Origin: a bacterium (Candidatus Blackallbacteria) CG13_big_fil_rev_8_21_14_2_50_49_14
GTDB taxonomy: Bacteria > Cyanobacteriota > Sericytochromatia > UBA7694
Reading direction: 5' to 3'
NCBI GenBank assembly: GCA_002783405.1
Contig: PFGG01000065.1
Location: forward strand, 1 to 64,000
Length of the DNA stretch: 64,000 bases
Positions 52,712-61,626 of the stretch are shown one piece after another (positions within the stretch are counted from its first letter, which is position 1; every line of letters begins with the position of its first letter). Under the pieces are notes generated by a model that did no database searches, was not told the DNA's origin, and worked only from the letters and a program-made list of their open reading frames with translations. The translations under genes and the position numbers were made by a program.

Positions 52712-55645
52712 CTAGCTTTCTGGCAGCATGCGCGAAATATACAGGCGCAACAAGTCAGGGCTGGGAGACGGGCAGAAAACCCCCGCCGGATGCAGAATCC
52801 GGTCAGCAGCCTGGGTATCAAAGCGAATACCTGTGGTTTGAAACAGATCCATGCTGCGCAGGGGCTGATAATGTTCTTCACCCAGCAAGCGGCAGAGCGC
52901 CATCAGCGCAGCCGCAGTCTGAGGGCCGGTACAACTCTGCAAAGCAGCCTGTAAGCGCAGTCGCCATTCAGCACGCGGGAGAATTTCAAGCCGAATTCCA
53001 GCGCTCAGCATCGCTTTCAACCAATCCCCCAAGCGCAGAGGTTGTGGGTTGGCAATATGAAAGGTCTGTAAATCAGGGGTTTTTTCTGCTTTTTTCGCCA
53101 ATTGAAAAATCGCTCGGGCGGCATAATCCACAGGGGTCAGGTCCAAAGCCCAGGCAGCGTCCAAATCTTCAGGCAGACAGCCCAAATGCACCAGGCCACG
53201 GGTCATCAACTGAAACCAATCCTGCTCGGGAAAGGTTCCTGTGCGGGTATCTCCGGTGATCAGCCCCAAACGGTAGATCTGCAGGGGACCGGCCTGGGCT
53301 GCAGTATGCCGCAGCCAGGCTTCTGCTGCCCATTTACTTTGCGCATAGCCCCCCAAAAGATAGCGGGTCTGGCTCAAATCATCGGCCTCAAAAGCTTCTC
53401 CCTGATTGCGATCAGTGCCCACAAAAACCGAGAGAGTCGACAGATAGTGTAGGATTTTTTTGCGCCCCGTGGCCTGAAGTTTCAAGGCGGTCTGGGTTCC
53501 CCCCAGATTGGCATCCCGCAGGCGATCATAGGGTTCACTCAAATGAACCCGCGCAGCCCCATGAAAAATTTTATCTACCGCCAGCGCCAGGCGCTTCCAG
53601 GAGGGATTGGGCAAGCCCCATTGCTCAGCTTCCAATTCACCACACCAGGGGATCAGGCGTTTTTCCCAGTCTTTTTTTAGCGGGCCGGTTGTCTCCAACG
53701 CTTTCAGAATACGTTTTTTTCCCTCTTCAACAGAACTGGCCCGCACCAAACAGTGAACGGGCCCTTTGCTCTCTTCAAGCAACTGACGCAAAAGCCAGCG
53801 CCCGACAAATCCAGTAGCTCCTGTAATCAGGCTGTCTCCTTTGGCTTGTACGCTTCCATGCCGGGTCTGAGCCTGTTCCAGCGTTCGCCGCCAGGAAGCA
53901 CTCAAAACCACATCTTCCTGCAAGGTTTCGACTGACATGCCTTGGCTCTGGCTTTGATTCAACCATTGCGAAAGGCCGCGCACATTCTGAGATTGAGCCA
54001 AACGCTCAGGGTCCAGATGCAGCCCCTCTAAACTACAGCGGGCCAAAAATTCTAATTTTTGCAGAGAATGGGCGTCTAAAGACTGCTCTGCGCTTAAGTC
54101 AGGATTTTGCAAAATTTCCCGCCACAAAGCCAGAATCAAAGCCTCCTGAGCAGAATTGACAGGGATTGAAAGTCCCTCAGCAACAAACTGCAAATTTTGC
54201 AAAGCCTCAAAATCTGTTTTGCCACTGGAGGTTTGCGGCCAGTCACTGAGTACCTGCCAACGCACGGGTTGCATCCAGGCCGGCAGGCGTTCCTGTGCCC
54301 AGGCCCGAACCGGTTCAAGGGCTGTATCAACGCCTGGCTGAAATTGAAGTGCGGCAGTGAGAACTGCATCTTGGCTGCCTTGCTGCTGTAGAAAAACAGT
54401 TGCCCGGCGCATTCCCGGAAACTGCAAAAGACAGATTTCAATTTCTTCAGGCTCCAATCGTTGCCCATGCCATTTCAACTGGCGATCCACTCTTCCCAGA
54501 AAAACATAGTCTGGGCCAGGCAAAAGTTTGACCCGATCGCCTGTGCGGTAACTGCGCAGACCATTCAATTCACGAAAACACTCTCGTGTCAGACGCGAGG
54601 CACTGATATACCCCAAGGCCAGTCCAGGCCCTGAGATCCAAAGCTCGCCGGTCTCGCCCTCAGCCACAGGTTCAAGCTCAGGATTCAATACCGCAAAACC
54701 AAAGCCCGGCAAAGGTCTACCCAAAAGTGGATGCTCCCATGTTTCGGCATCAATCTGGCAAAGTGAGGCGCAAATCGTGGTTTCAGTCGGCCCATAGACA
54801 TTGATCAAGCGAAATTTACGCGCCCAGGTTTTGAGAAGCGGAGGAGAACTGGGCTCCCCCCCCAAAATCAAGGTTTTAAAACGGGTCGGAAATTCTGCCA
54901 TCTGAAGCAAAGGCAAAAGCGAAGGCGGCAAATCCGTATGGGTAATCTGCCAGCCCTTGAGCCTTTGATACAGGCGTCCCAAATCTTTTTCAAGACCCGC
55001 TTCAAGACAGAGGGTGGCCCCTGAAAGTAAGGTCGTTCCCACATCAGACAGCGAAGCGTCAAAAAGCGGCGAAAGCAGCCACAGAAAGCGATCCCCCGCT
55101 TGCAGTTCAAAGGCTTCAATCTGAGCCTGTAAAACAGGCACCAAACCCCGATGGGGAAGCAAGACGCCCTTGGGGGTGCCTGTAGAGCCCGAGGTATAGA
55201 TCAAATAGGCAGGATCGCCTTCCTGAAGAGAGACTGAATCTAACCGGGGTGTGGCATCGGCAGCCAAGGCCAGATCCAGCCAACGCCCCAGAGGAATTCC
55301 CGCAGGTGGAGCCCCCAAACCCAAAACCGTCGCCAAAGTGGAATGATTCAAGAGCCATTCCAGACGATCAGCGGGAGCCAGGGGGTCGAGGGGAACCATC
55401 ACCATGCCCGCGCGCCATATCCCTATCAGCGCAATTACCCAGGCCGAAGATTTGGGCAGGCAGAGTCCAATCCGTTCTCCGGGTTCCAGTCCCGCTTCAG
55501 CCAAAAAACCTGCAATTTTGCCCGCTTCCTGCCAAAGCAGCTCGTAACTCAAAGTCTGCTCTGGGGTACACACAGCAGGCAGGGTTCCCTGGTTCTGAAC
55601 CCGTTCAGCCAAGACCTCAATAAAGGATTGAAAAACTTCACTCAT
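52712..55645 (-). CDS. NRPS-like adenylation-carrier-thioester reductase
   Basis: The 977-residue single-module enzyme ends the operon. Residues to about 490 are an adenylation domain: LIYTSGSTGTPKG (A3), NVYGPTETTI (A5), YRTGD (A7), FLGRVDRQLKWHGQRLEPEEIE (A8) and SSGKTD (A10). The Asp of FDAS in the substrate pocket is present, which usually means an alpha-amino acid is bound. About 500-570 is a carrier domain with DAHSLQKLEF; the Ser for phosphopantetheine is kept but the usual GG before it is replaced. About 600-977 is a thioester-reductase (LITGATGFVGRWLL; YAQSKWAAEAW). Such A-T-R enzymes release aldehydes or alcohols, like Lys2 or carboxylic acid reductases. ATG at 55645 overlaps the previous stop as ATGA. 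Confidence 0.93.
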   Translation of the reverse strand: MSEVFQSFIEVLAERVQNQGTLPAVCTPEQTLSYELLWQEAGKIAGFLAEAGLEPGERIGLCLPKSSAWVIALIGIWRAGMVMVPLDPLAPADRLEWLLNHSTLATVLGLGAPPAGIPLGRWLDLALAADATPRLDSVSLQEGDPAYLIYTSGSTGTPKGVLLPHRGLVPVLQAQIEAFELQAGDRFLWLLSPLFDASLSDVGTTLLSGATLCLEAGLEKDLGRLYQRLKGWQITHTDLPPSLLPLLQMAEFPTRFKTLILGGEPSSPPLLKTWARKFRLINVYGPTETTICASLCQIDAETWEHPLLGRPLPGFGFAVLNPELEPVAEGETGELWISGPGLALGYISASRLTRECFRELNGLRSYRTGDRVKLLPGPDYVFLGRVDRQLKWHGQRLEPEEIEICLLQFPGMRRATVFLQQQGSQDAVLTAALQFQPGVDTALEPVRAWAQERLPAWMQPVRWQVLSDWPQTSSGKTDFEALQNLQFVAEGLSIPVNSAQEALILALWREILQNPDLSAEQSLDAHSLQKLEFLARCSLEGLHLDPERLAQSQNVRGLSQWLNQSQSQGMSVETLQEDVVLSASWRRTLEQAQTRHGSVQAKGDSLITGATGFVGRWLLRQLLEESKGPVHCLVRASSVEEGKKRILKALETTGPLKKDWEKRLIPWCGELEAEQWGLPNPSWKRLALAVDKIFHGAARVHLSEPYDRLRDANLGGTQTALKLQATGRKKILHYLSTLSVFVGTDRNQGEAFEADDLSQTRYLLGGYAQSKWAAEAWLRHTAAQAGPLQIYRLGLITGDTRTGTFPEQDWFQLMTRGLVHLGCLPEDLDAAWALDLTPVDYAARAIFQLAKKAEKTPDLQTFHIANPQPLRLGDWLKAMLSAGIRLEILPRAEWRLRLQAALQSCTGPQTAAALMALCRLLGEEHYQPLRSMDLFQTTGIRFDTQAADRILHPAGVFCPSPSPDLLRLYISRMLPES

Positions 55646-56463
55646 CGCCAATTCTCCAAAGGCACAAAATCAGGCCAGGTCGAGCCACGGCTGGCATTGT
55701 CTACCTGGGGTGCCCCGCTTCCGGCTGCTTGAGCGGCAAAAGAAACCATTCTCAGATCCAAGCTAAAACGGATCTCGTCACGCTGATTGGGTTGGGGCTG
55801 ATGCAAATGGGTGCCTGAAAAAAGCAGGCGCTGTCCAGCCTGACAGGCAAACCCAAACTGCGGGCCTTCTGGCTTTTGCAAAGCCTGGGGATAGACCGTT
55901 TCAGGCGGGGCCTGAAGGCCTTGCCAACCGACTTGTTCAAGCCAATCCTGATAATCAAAAAACTCAGAATCATTGGCTACAGGCTTTTCAAAATAGTCAG
56001 GGTAAAAAACAAAACACTGATCTGCAGCGTAATTCCCCAGCGGAATCCAAAGATTGATCTGGGCTGCCGGATTGGCATACCAGGTATCCCGATGCGCACT
56101 GAAAGCAGGAGCCGCAGCCGGAATCTGATGCATCTGGGGGGCAACCGCGCGCAGGCGCGGCAAATCGACCCACAGATCTGAAGCCAGTTCCAATTCCGCT
56201 ATAACTTCTGCTAAAACCCGCAAAACAGCACGATCCTGCTGAATTTTCTGGCGCAGATTATGCACGCGCCAACGCAGGTAGTCGGGGCCCAGAAAACAAT
56301 GGGCCCTTTGTGGATCAGGGGCAGGAAAAAAAGCCTGCTGCAGATAGTTCTGCAAAAGTGCAACCAGCTTGAGCGAACGGGGAGAAGGATGCAAGAGGGT
56401 CAGCGCACCGGCATAATAGTCTGAAAGCTGAGAGGGGTGCAAACCTGGTGCAAGCAGTTGCAT
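55642..56463 (-). CDS. Phytanoyl-CoA-dioxygenase-like Fe(II)/2OG oxygenase
   Basis: A 273-residue protein. AHRDTWYANPAAQINLWIPLG gives the His-x-Asp iron ligands (H and D of HRD) and FSGTHLHQPQPN supplies the distal His. EIRFSLDLRMV provides an Arg for 2-oxoglutarate. This fits the PhyH-type branch that hydroxylates amino acids or small acyl groups in natural-product pathways. It could oxidise the carrier-bound or free amino acid handled by the adjacent reductase. Start and stop overlap its neighbours by 1 and 4 bp. Confidence 0.8.
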   Translation of the reverse strand: MQLLAPGLHPSQLSDYYAGALTLLHPSPRSLKLVALLQNYLQQAFFPAPDPQRAHCFLGPDYLRWRVHNLRQKIQQDRAVLRVLAEVIAELELASDLWVDLPRLRAVAPQMHQIPAAAPAFSAHRDTWYANPAAQINLWIPLGNYAADQCFVFYPDYFEKPVANDSEFFDYQDWLEQVGWQGLQAPPETVYPQALQKPEGPQFGFACQAGQRLLFSGTHLHQPQPNQRDEIRFSLDLRMVSFAAQAAGSGAPQVDNASRGSTWPDFVPLENWR

Positions 56464-57236
56464 CAGTGGGTATCCTCTGGTTTGCGTGCCAGACAGATAC
56501 AGCGGGGAGTCGCCAGGGAAAGGGGTTGATCGTCCAAGCCCCCCAAATAATCAAGCACCTCAAAGCCCGCCTCTTGCAAGAGATCCCCCAGTTGATAGGG
56601 CAGATAAAGCCGGGTGGCCCCTTGAATTTCAATATTTTTTTCGGGGTGGGGATACCGAAAACGCCAGGTTTGGGTCATCAGTCCCTGTTTCAGATCCAGT
56701 TCAGAATCACGCTGCACCTGCACCTCTCCTTCCCGCGACGGATGATAGGAGATCATGGTAGCGCGGAAATCTTGAAGAACATAGGGCAGATTGATAAAAT
56801 CCAGCAGAAAATATCCCCCCGGACGCAGAGATGCGAAGACAGCGTCCAGCATGCGCCGGTTTTGACGATCATCTGGGGTATAACCAAAACTGGTGTGCCA
56901 ATTGATCGCCGCATCGCAGGTTGGGGAAAGAATAAATTCAAAGGCATCTGCCACTTCAAATTCACAGGCAAGGCCTGCCGCTTGAGCGCGTTTGCGGGCT
57001 TCAAGGATATAGGCCTCACTCTGATCAATGCCGTAGACCTGCAAGCCAGCTTCTGCCAGGGTTAAACTGAGGTTGCCAATTCCACAGCACTGATCAAAAA
57101 CCCGTTGCCCCGGCTGCAGCCGCAGATGTCGAAACATAAAGCTACGGGCAGATTCCAGATAAGACGGCTCAGAGGCCAGCATGATTTCAGCAAAATGCTG
57201 GGTATAAAACGTTTTCCACCAATTCTTCTGCGTCAT
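56463..57236 (-). CDS. Class I SAM-dependent methyltransferase
   Basis: A 257-residue methyltransferase. The SAM site is RVFDQCCGIGNLSLTLAEAGLQVYGIDQSEAYILEARKRA. The motif VADAFEF gives the adenine contact, and CDAAINWHTSFGY is the post-II strand with a catalytic-looking N-W-H. RPGGYFLLDFINLP is motif III. It likely methylates N or O of the cluster's product; the acceptor is unknown. It overlaps asnB by ATGA and the PhyH-like gene by one base. Confidence 0.9.
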   Translation of the reverse strand: MTQKNWWKTFYTQHFAEIMLASEPSYLESARSFMFRHLRLQPGQRVFDQCCGIGNLSLTLAEAGLQVYGIDQSEAYILEARKRAQAAGLACEFEVADAFEFILSPTCDAAINWHTSFGYTPDDRQNRRMLDAVFASLRPGGYFLLDFINLPYVLQDFRATMISYHPSREGEVQVQRDSELDLKQGLMTQTWRFRYPHPEKNIEIQGATRLYLPYQLGDLLQEAGFEVLDYLGGLDDQPLSLATPRCICLARKPEDTH

Positions 57237-59104
57237 TTCATCCCCTCACTTGGGCCGATCAGCTGCCGCTCCAGGGCACAGACTGAAGCCAGCAGCATCA
57301 AAGGAGGCTCCCAGGCCTGATGCGCCGAGGGGTCAGCCAGGGCCAATACCTGTAATCGCTGATGCAGGGCTGCACGATCAATAAAAGCTGGCAGGGGGTC
57401 TGGAAAAAAAACCTCAAGCAGTTCATACCAGCTTTGGGGCGTTTTTTGCAGATTTTCACTGAGCAAAGAAGGGGCTAAAAATGGCGCCTTGGAGCGCTTC
57501 AAAACCATTTCAGGCAGAAAGGGGCGGGCCACCTCACGCAGGAGTGCTTTGTCACGCCCCGGCTGAACCAATTGCTCAGGGGCCACAGTGCGCACCCGTT
57601 CAAACAGACGGGTATCCAAAAAGGGCAAACGGCTCTCAATTCCCGCCGCCATTTCAGCGCCATCCCCCACGGTAGGCAGAATATAACCCGCCAAAGCCAG
57701 TTTGCTCCATAGCCAGGTAGAACGGTGAAAGGGATGCCATTTGCGCATCTGCTCCACAGGCAAGTACTGAAGCAAGGTCTGCTGGATTTCAGGCAGTGAA
57801 ACAGAGGCCCGAAAGTCAGGGCTGAGCAAACTGCGCAAACGTGCGCCTAAAGAAGCTTTGGCCTGAATAAAAGTCGGCAAAGTCCCCAGCTCAGCTTCCA
57901 GCAAAGGCAGCGCCAAGGGGGGGCCCAAGGGCAGATGCATGCCCTGCAATTCGCGAGAGCCTGTGCCCGGATACAGATCTTCGATTAAATGTGCATAGCC
58001 CCCAAAGAGTTCATCGGCCCCCTCCCCTGTGAGCATAATTTTATAGCCCAGGGCTTGAATTTTGCGGCAGAGCAGATAGCGGGCAGTGACATGGGCATTG
58101 ATCGCCAGTCCCTCTGTCACAAGAGCTGTTTGGGCCAATTCAGACAGCAAGAGCTCGTGGTTCAGAGAGAGGGTTTCAAGCGGAAGGCCCAAGGCCTGGG
58201 CTGTCTCCTGGGCAAGCCCAGATTCATCGCCTTCCCAGCCCGGAAACCCGACGCAAAAAGCCGGGGTTTGCAGATCTCCGCGCAAAGCCGTGATCAGGCT
58301 GGAATCTAAGCCTGCGCTTAGATACGAACTAACTGGATAATCTGCCGCCAGACGCAGGGAAACAGCTTCCGTTAAAATTTCCCGCAGCTCCTGAATCAAG
58401 GGTTCGGCTGTTTCAAACTTCAGCTCAGAGCGCTCAGGATAATCCATTTCCCAATAGGGCGCTATTTGCAAACGCTGATCTTCCCAAAGCAGGAAATGTC
58501 CGGGAGGCAGGCTGTACACCCCCTTAAACAGCGAGCGATCGGGCAGGGGATATTGCAGGCAACTGATCTGGGCCAAATTCAGCAGATCCCATTCCAGGGA
58601 AAGGCCGCAAGCCTTGAGGGCAGCGGCTTTCGAAGCCAAAACCAAGGAGTCAGCCGCCTGGTGATAAACCAAAGGCTTGATACCAAAGCGATCACGGGCC
58701 GCAATCAATCTTTGACGGGGCTGATCCCAAAGAATCAGAGCAAATTCCCCACGCAATTGTTTGAAAAAATCCAAGCCATCACGGGCATAAAGCGCCAAAG
58801 CCACTTCACTGTCAGATAGTGTCTGAAAACGAAACCCCTGGGCAGACAGTTCCTGGCGCAGGGCTTCGACCCCGTATAATTCGCCATTGATCACCAGACT
58901 GAGCCCCTCGGGAGCATGCAGGGGCTGCTGGCCATTTTTCAGATCGCGGGTTGCCAGCCGGCTATGCGCCAGACCCAAGGTCTGATCGGAATTCAACCAA
59001 AGGCCCGCTCCATCGGGGCCACGTGAACGCAAGGGCAAAAGACCGGCTTCCAATTGGCGAAGCTTGACCCCTGCCTGTGCATAGTAAGCGAGAATGCCAC
59101 ACAT
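57233..59104 (-). CDS. asnB: Asparagine synthetase (glutamine-hydrolysing), cluster copy
   Basis: The 623-residue protein has the N-terminal glutaminase with Cys 2 (MCGILAYYAQAG), RSRGPDGAGLWL and NGELYGVEALRQEL. The C-terminal synthetase has the ATP loop SYLSAGLDSSLITAL and GEGADELFGGYAHL. All expected residues are kept. Primary-metabolism enzymes look the same, but its place inside a biosynthetic operon suggests amide formation on a pathway intermediate, as several AsnB-like proteins do in natural-product clusters. It lies 3 bp after the dehydrogenase gene. Confidence 0.93.
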   Translation of the reverse strand: MCGILAYYAQAGVKLRQLEAGLLPLRSRGPDGAGLWLNSDQTLGLAHSRLATRDLKNGQQPLHAPEGLSLVINGELYGVEALRQELSAQGFRFQTLSDSEVALALYARDGLDFFKQLRGEFALILWDQPRQRLIAARDRFGIKPLVYHQAADSLVLASKAAALKACGLSLEWDLLNLAQISCLQYPLPDRSLFKGVYSLPPGHFLLWEDQRLQIAPYWEMDYPERSELKFETAEPLIQELREILTEAVSLRLAADYPVSSYLSAGLDSSLITALRGDLQTPAFCVGFPGWEGDESGLAQETAQALGLPLETLSLNHELLLSELAQTALVTEGLAINAHVTARYLLCRKIQALGYKIMLTGEGADELFGGYAHLIEDLYPGTGSRELQGMHLPLGPPLALPLLEAELGTLPTFIQAKASLGARLRSLLSPDFRASVSLPEIQQTLLQYLPVEQMRKWHPFHRSTWLWSKLALAGYILPTVGDGAEMAAGIESRLPFLDTRLFERVRTVAPEQLVQPGRDKALLREVARPFLPEMVLKRSKAPFLAPSLLSENLQKTPQSWYELLEVFFPDPLPAFIDRAALHQRLQVLALADPSAHQAWEPPLMLLASVCALERQLIGPSEGMK

Positions 59105-59107
59105 GGC

Positions 59108-60034
59108 TCAGTTCCAACGCAGAAATATTTTAGCAGATTCACCGGCTTCAGCCAGGGCGATGGCTTTTTCCCACTGCTGGGCCGGAAGCACAGCTCCCCA
59201 TAAATCCTGAAGCCGGCTTTGATGCGCTTCTAGCCACTGAATCGCCCAGGCAAAGGAACCATAGTACACGCCCTGCAAACGGATTCTGCGCTGAATCAAG
59301 AGCGCGGGGGAAAGCTCAAGTTGGGGCAAGTGACGGGATTTCACGATCAGTTGCCCGCCCGGTCGCAAAGACTTTAAGAGTGGGGAGAGATCGCCTGTTG
59401 CCAAGCCCGTTTCAATCATCCAGTCGCAGGCGTCGGGCTCCAAATCGGAAGCCTTTTCGACCCGCAATATTTTATCAAAACCCTGGGAGCGCAAAAGCCT
59501 CTCACTGAGTTCAGCAATGCGGCCCCGCCCCAAAATGGCGCCTGTCATCTGCACTGAAATCGGCGCATCCAAGATTGCAGCGGCGGCAGCCACGGGTTCG
59601 GCAAAAGCACCCGCTTCCCAGCTCAGGGAATCGGGCAAGGCATAAACCTGAGCCGCAGGCAAGACCAGATATTCAGCAAAGGCACCATCACAGTGAACGC
59701 CCAAGATTTGAGCCTGCAAACAATTTTCGTGTTGCCGGGCCCGGCAGGCATAACAAGAAAAACAAGGCAAAACGGGCATGGCCGTTACCCGTTGGCCTGG
59801 ATTTAGGTCTTTGACCCCTTCAGAAACAGCAATCACGGTTCCCGAAAACTCATGCCCAGGAATCAAAGGTTCAGGAGTCGGCAAGAGTCCGCGCATCACC
59901 GCCAAATCTGTACGACACAAACCGGCCGTATGCACCCGAATCAAGACTTGATCTAAACCCGTGAGCTGAGGCTGGGCAGCACTTTGCAGGGAAACCGTGC
60001 CCTTTGCTTTTATCAATGCCTGCATCTCTGTCAT
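59108..60034 (-). CDS. Zinc-dependent alcohol dehydrogenase-like protein (MDR)
   Basis: The 308-residue protein starts at the ATG at 60034. It has the catalytic Cys in GLCRTD, GHEFSG, and the four structural-zinc Cys in CFSCYACRARQHENC. The nucleotide region is shortened: GAILGRGRIAELSERLL is a G-x-G-x-x-A-like loop. MDR enzymes are usually about 340-350 residues, so part of the Rossmann half is trimmed. It could reduce the aldehyde released by the A-T-R enzyme to an alcohol, or oxidise an alcohol. It heads the operon; the ribosome site is GGGG in the leader. Confidence 0.85.
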   Translation of the reverse strand: MTEMQALIKAKGTVSLQSAAQPQLTGLDQVLIRVHTAGLCRTDLAVMRGLLPTPEPLIPGHEFSGTVIAVSEGVKDLNPGQRVTAMPVLPCFSCYACRARQHENCLQAQILGVHCDGAFAEYLVLPAAQVYALPDSLSWEAGAFAEPVAAAAAILDAPISVQMTGAILGRGRIAELSERLLRSQGFDKILRVEKASDLEPDACDWMIETGLATGDLSPLLKSLRPGGQLIVKSRHLPQLELSPALLIQRRIRLQGVYYGSFAWAIQWLEAHQSRLQDLWGAVLPAQQWEKAIALAEAGESAKIFLRWN

Positions 60035-60061
60035 AAAGCCCCACAACCCCAAGATTTTCTG

Positions 60062-60109
60062 ATTATACCTGATTTTTTGAACCAGGGATTATTATATGTA
60101 AATTTTACA
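60062..60109 (-). promoter_or_regulatory. Promoter/operator region of the biosynthetic operon
   Basis: Two minus-strand TATAAT boxes lie at 60067-60062 and 60096-60091. Directly upstream of the distal one is the palindrome TGTAAA-T-TTTACA (60097-60109). No strong -35 is seen, suggesting an activator-dependent or regulated promoter. Confidence 0.45.
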
Positions 60110-60246
60110 CTAAATAGCCAGATAAAATCCAGCCCCCTTGCAAAGTTACCCGCTTCTCGCCAAACACTAACTGAGAATTTGATTTGCCAGCCTACCTGGA
60201 TTCAAGGAATAATGAAAACAAACGCCCTTTTGAAAGGAAAACCTGC

Positions 60247-61578
60247 ATGAAATTGCCAACCCTTATTTCCACCAGTCTGCTCAGCCTGGCCTTGAGCCTT
60301 CCGCTTCAGGCAGCAGAAGCCGATTGGCCCATGTTTCAGAAAGATCCTCAACACACAGGTCAAAGCAAGGTCTCCCGCAGCGTGAAGGATCCTGTCATTC
60401 GCTGGAAAATGCCTGTCGGCGTTTCAGGGTGGCTCAACTCCCCCCTGATTGCCGACCAGAAAGTATTTATTGGCAGTTCTGGCTATCTTTGGCAAATGCC
60501 CGATTTTGAAGAGGGCAATGAAAGTGAATCTTTAAAAACCGATGGGGTCTATGCCTTTGATTTGAAGAGCGGAAAAGCACTTTGGTATGCGCCAGCGGGC
60601 AATGATGTCAATGGCATTGCCTATGATCAGGATACGGTTTATGCCACTGGCGACGAAGGAGCCGTCTGGGCCCTTGAAGCTGGCTCAGGTACTCAGAAAT
60701 GGAAAACGGCCTTGGGTTCGACCACCTACCAACTGCTGGTTCATCAAGGTGTGGTTTATAGCGGCAATAACCAAGGTCAATTCTTTGCCTTGGATGCCAA
60801 GAGTGGAAAAATTCTCTGGAAAACACAATTAGAAGGCGCCATTCGCGCAGGGGCAGCCTTGGCAGAAGACCGTCTGATTTTAGGAACCACGGCAGGCAAG
60901 GTCTATGCCCTGAGTTTGAAAGGGAAGATCCGCTGGCAGCAAGACATTCAGAAACTCTACCCCGAGTACAGCCAAGGCGAATACAAAACCCCTGTTGAAG
61001 TCTATGCTTCGGCCACGATTTATAAACAAAGTGCGATTATTGGCTTTGCCCGCGATACCCTCTACCCCACCCCTGCACTCCTGGCCTTCGATATCCGCAC
61101 AGGCAAACAGCTCTGGCAGGGTGATGCCAATAATGACCGCAGCAATTGGGGAAATATCCGTACTTCTCCAGTACTCTATAAAGATTTGCTGATCTATGCC
61201 GAACCCTATTCCAACGAAGTCATTGCCATTCGAGCCGATACAGGCAAAGCCCTGGGCAGTACGGCCCTGGGCTTTGAAATGTTTCCCCAATGGGCCTCTC
61301 CCGCTTTGAGTGGTGAACTGGTGATTATTCCCCGCCATGACGGGGGCTTGTATTCTCTCAGTGCTGCCAAAGGCAAACCCGCCTGGTCTTTGTATATCGG
61401 TGAGCCCAACTTGGCAGGTAAAAAATTTCCCGAAGGCATTACCAGCGGGGGGGGAGCCACCTATACCCATCCCAATATTGGAGATGCGGTTTTCAGTTCT
61501 CCGGCGATCTCCAATCAAGGAGAAATCCTGATCGCTGCCGGTGGCTACCTCTATTGTATTGTTGACGCCAGCTGGTAG
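60247..61578 (+). CDS. Exported PQQ-type beta-propeller protein
   Basis: A 443-residue protein with a signal peptide (LISTSLLSLALSLPLQAAEA). The mature part begins WPMFQKDPQHTGQSK, the typical entry phrase of exported PQQ-propeller proteins. Blades carry repeated phrases such as GVYAFDLKSGKALWYAPAG, VWALEAGSGTQKWKTALG and FFALDAKSGKILWKTQL (A-x-D-x-x-T/S-G-K-x-x-W). No PQQ ligand or dehydrogenase Cys pair is seen, so it may be a binding scaffold like BamB rather than an enzyme. AAAGGA precedes the ATG. A perfect terminator follows. Confidence 0.88.
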   Translation: MKLPTLISTSLLSLALSLPLQAAEADWPMFQKDPQHTGQSKVSRSVKDPVIRWKMPVGVSGWLNSPLIADQKVFIGSSGYLWQMPDFEEGNESESLKTDGVYAFDLKSGKALWYAPAGNDVNGIAYDQDTVYATGDEGAVWALEAGSGTQKWKTALGSTTYQLLVHQGVVYSGNNQGQFFALDAKSGKILWKTQLEGAIRAGAALAEDRLILGTTAGKVYALSLKGKIRWQQDIQKLYPEYSQGEYKTPVEVYASATIYKQSAIIGFARDTLYPTPALLAFDIRTGKQLWQGDANNDRSNWGNIRTSPVLYKDLLIYAEPYSNEVIAIRADTGKALGSTALGFEMFPQWASPALSGELVIIPRHDGGLYSLSAAKGKPAWSLYIGEPNLAGKKFPEGITSGGGATYTHPNIGDAVFSSPAISNQGEILIAAGGYLYCIVDASW

Positions 61579-61580
61579 CC

Positions 61581-61620
61581 CCAATAAAAAAGCCCCTCAA
61601 ACGAGGGGCTTTTTTATTGG
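61581..61620. terminator. Strong bidirectional terminator
   Basis: A perfect 18 bp stem: 61581-61598 and 61603-61620, with an AAAC loop. The A-run and T-run inside the stem make it work on both strands, between convergent genes ending at 61578 and 61627. Confidence 0.95.
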
Positions 61621-61626
61621 AAAAAA

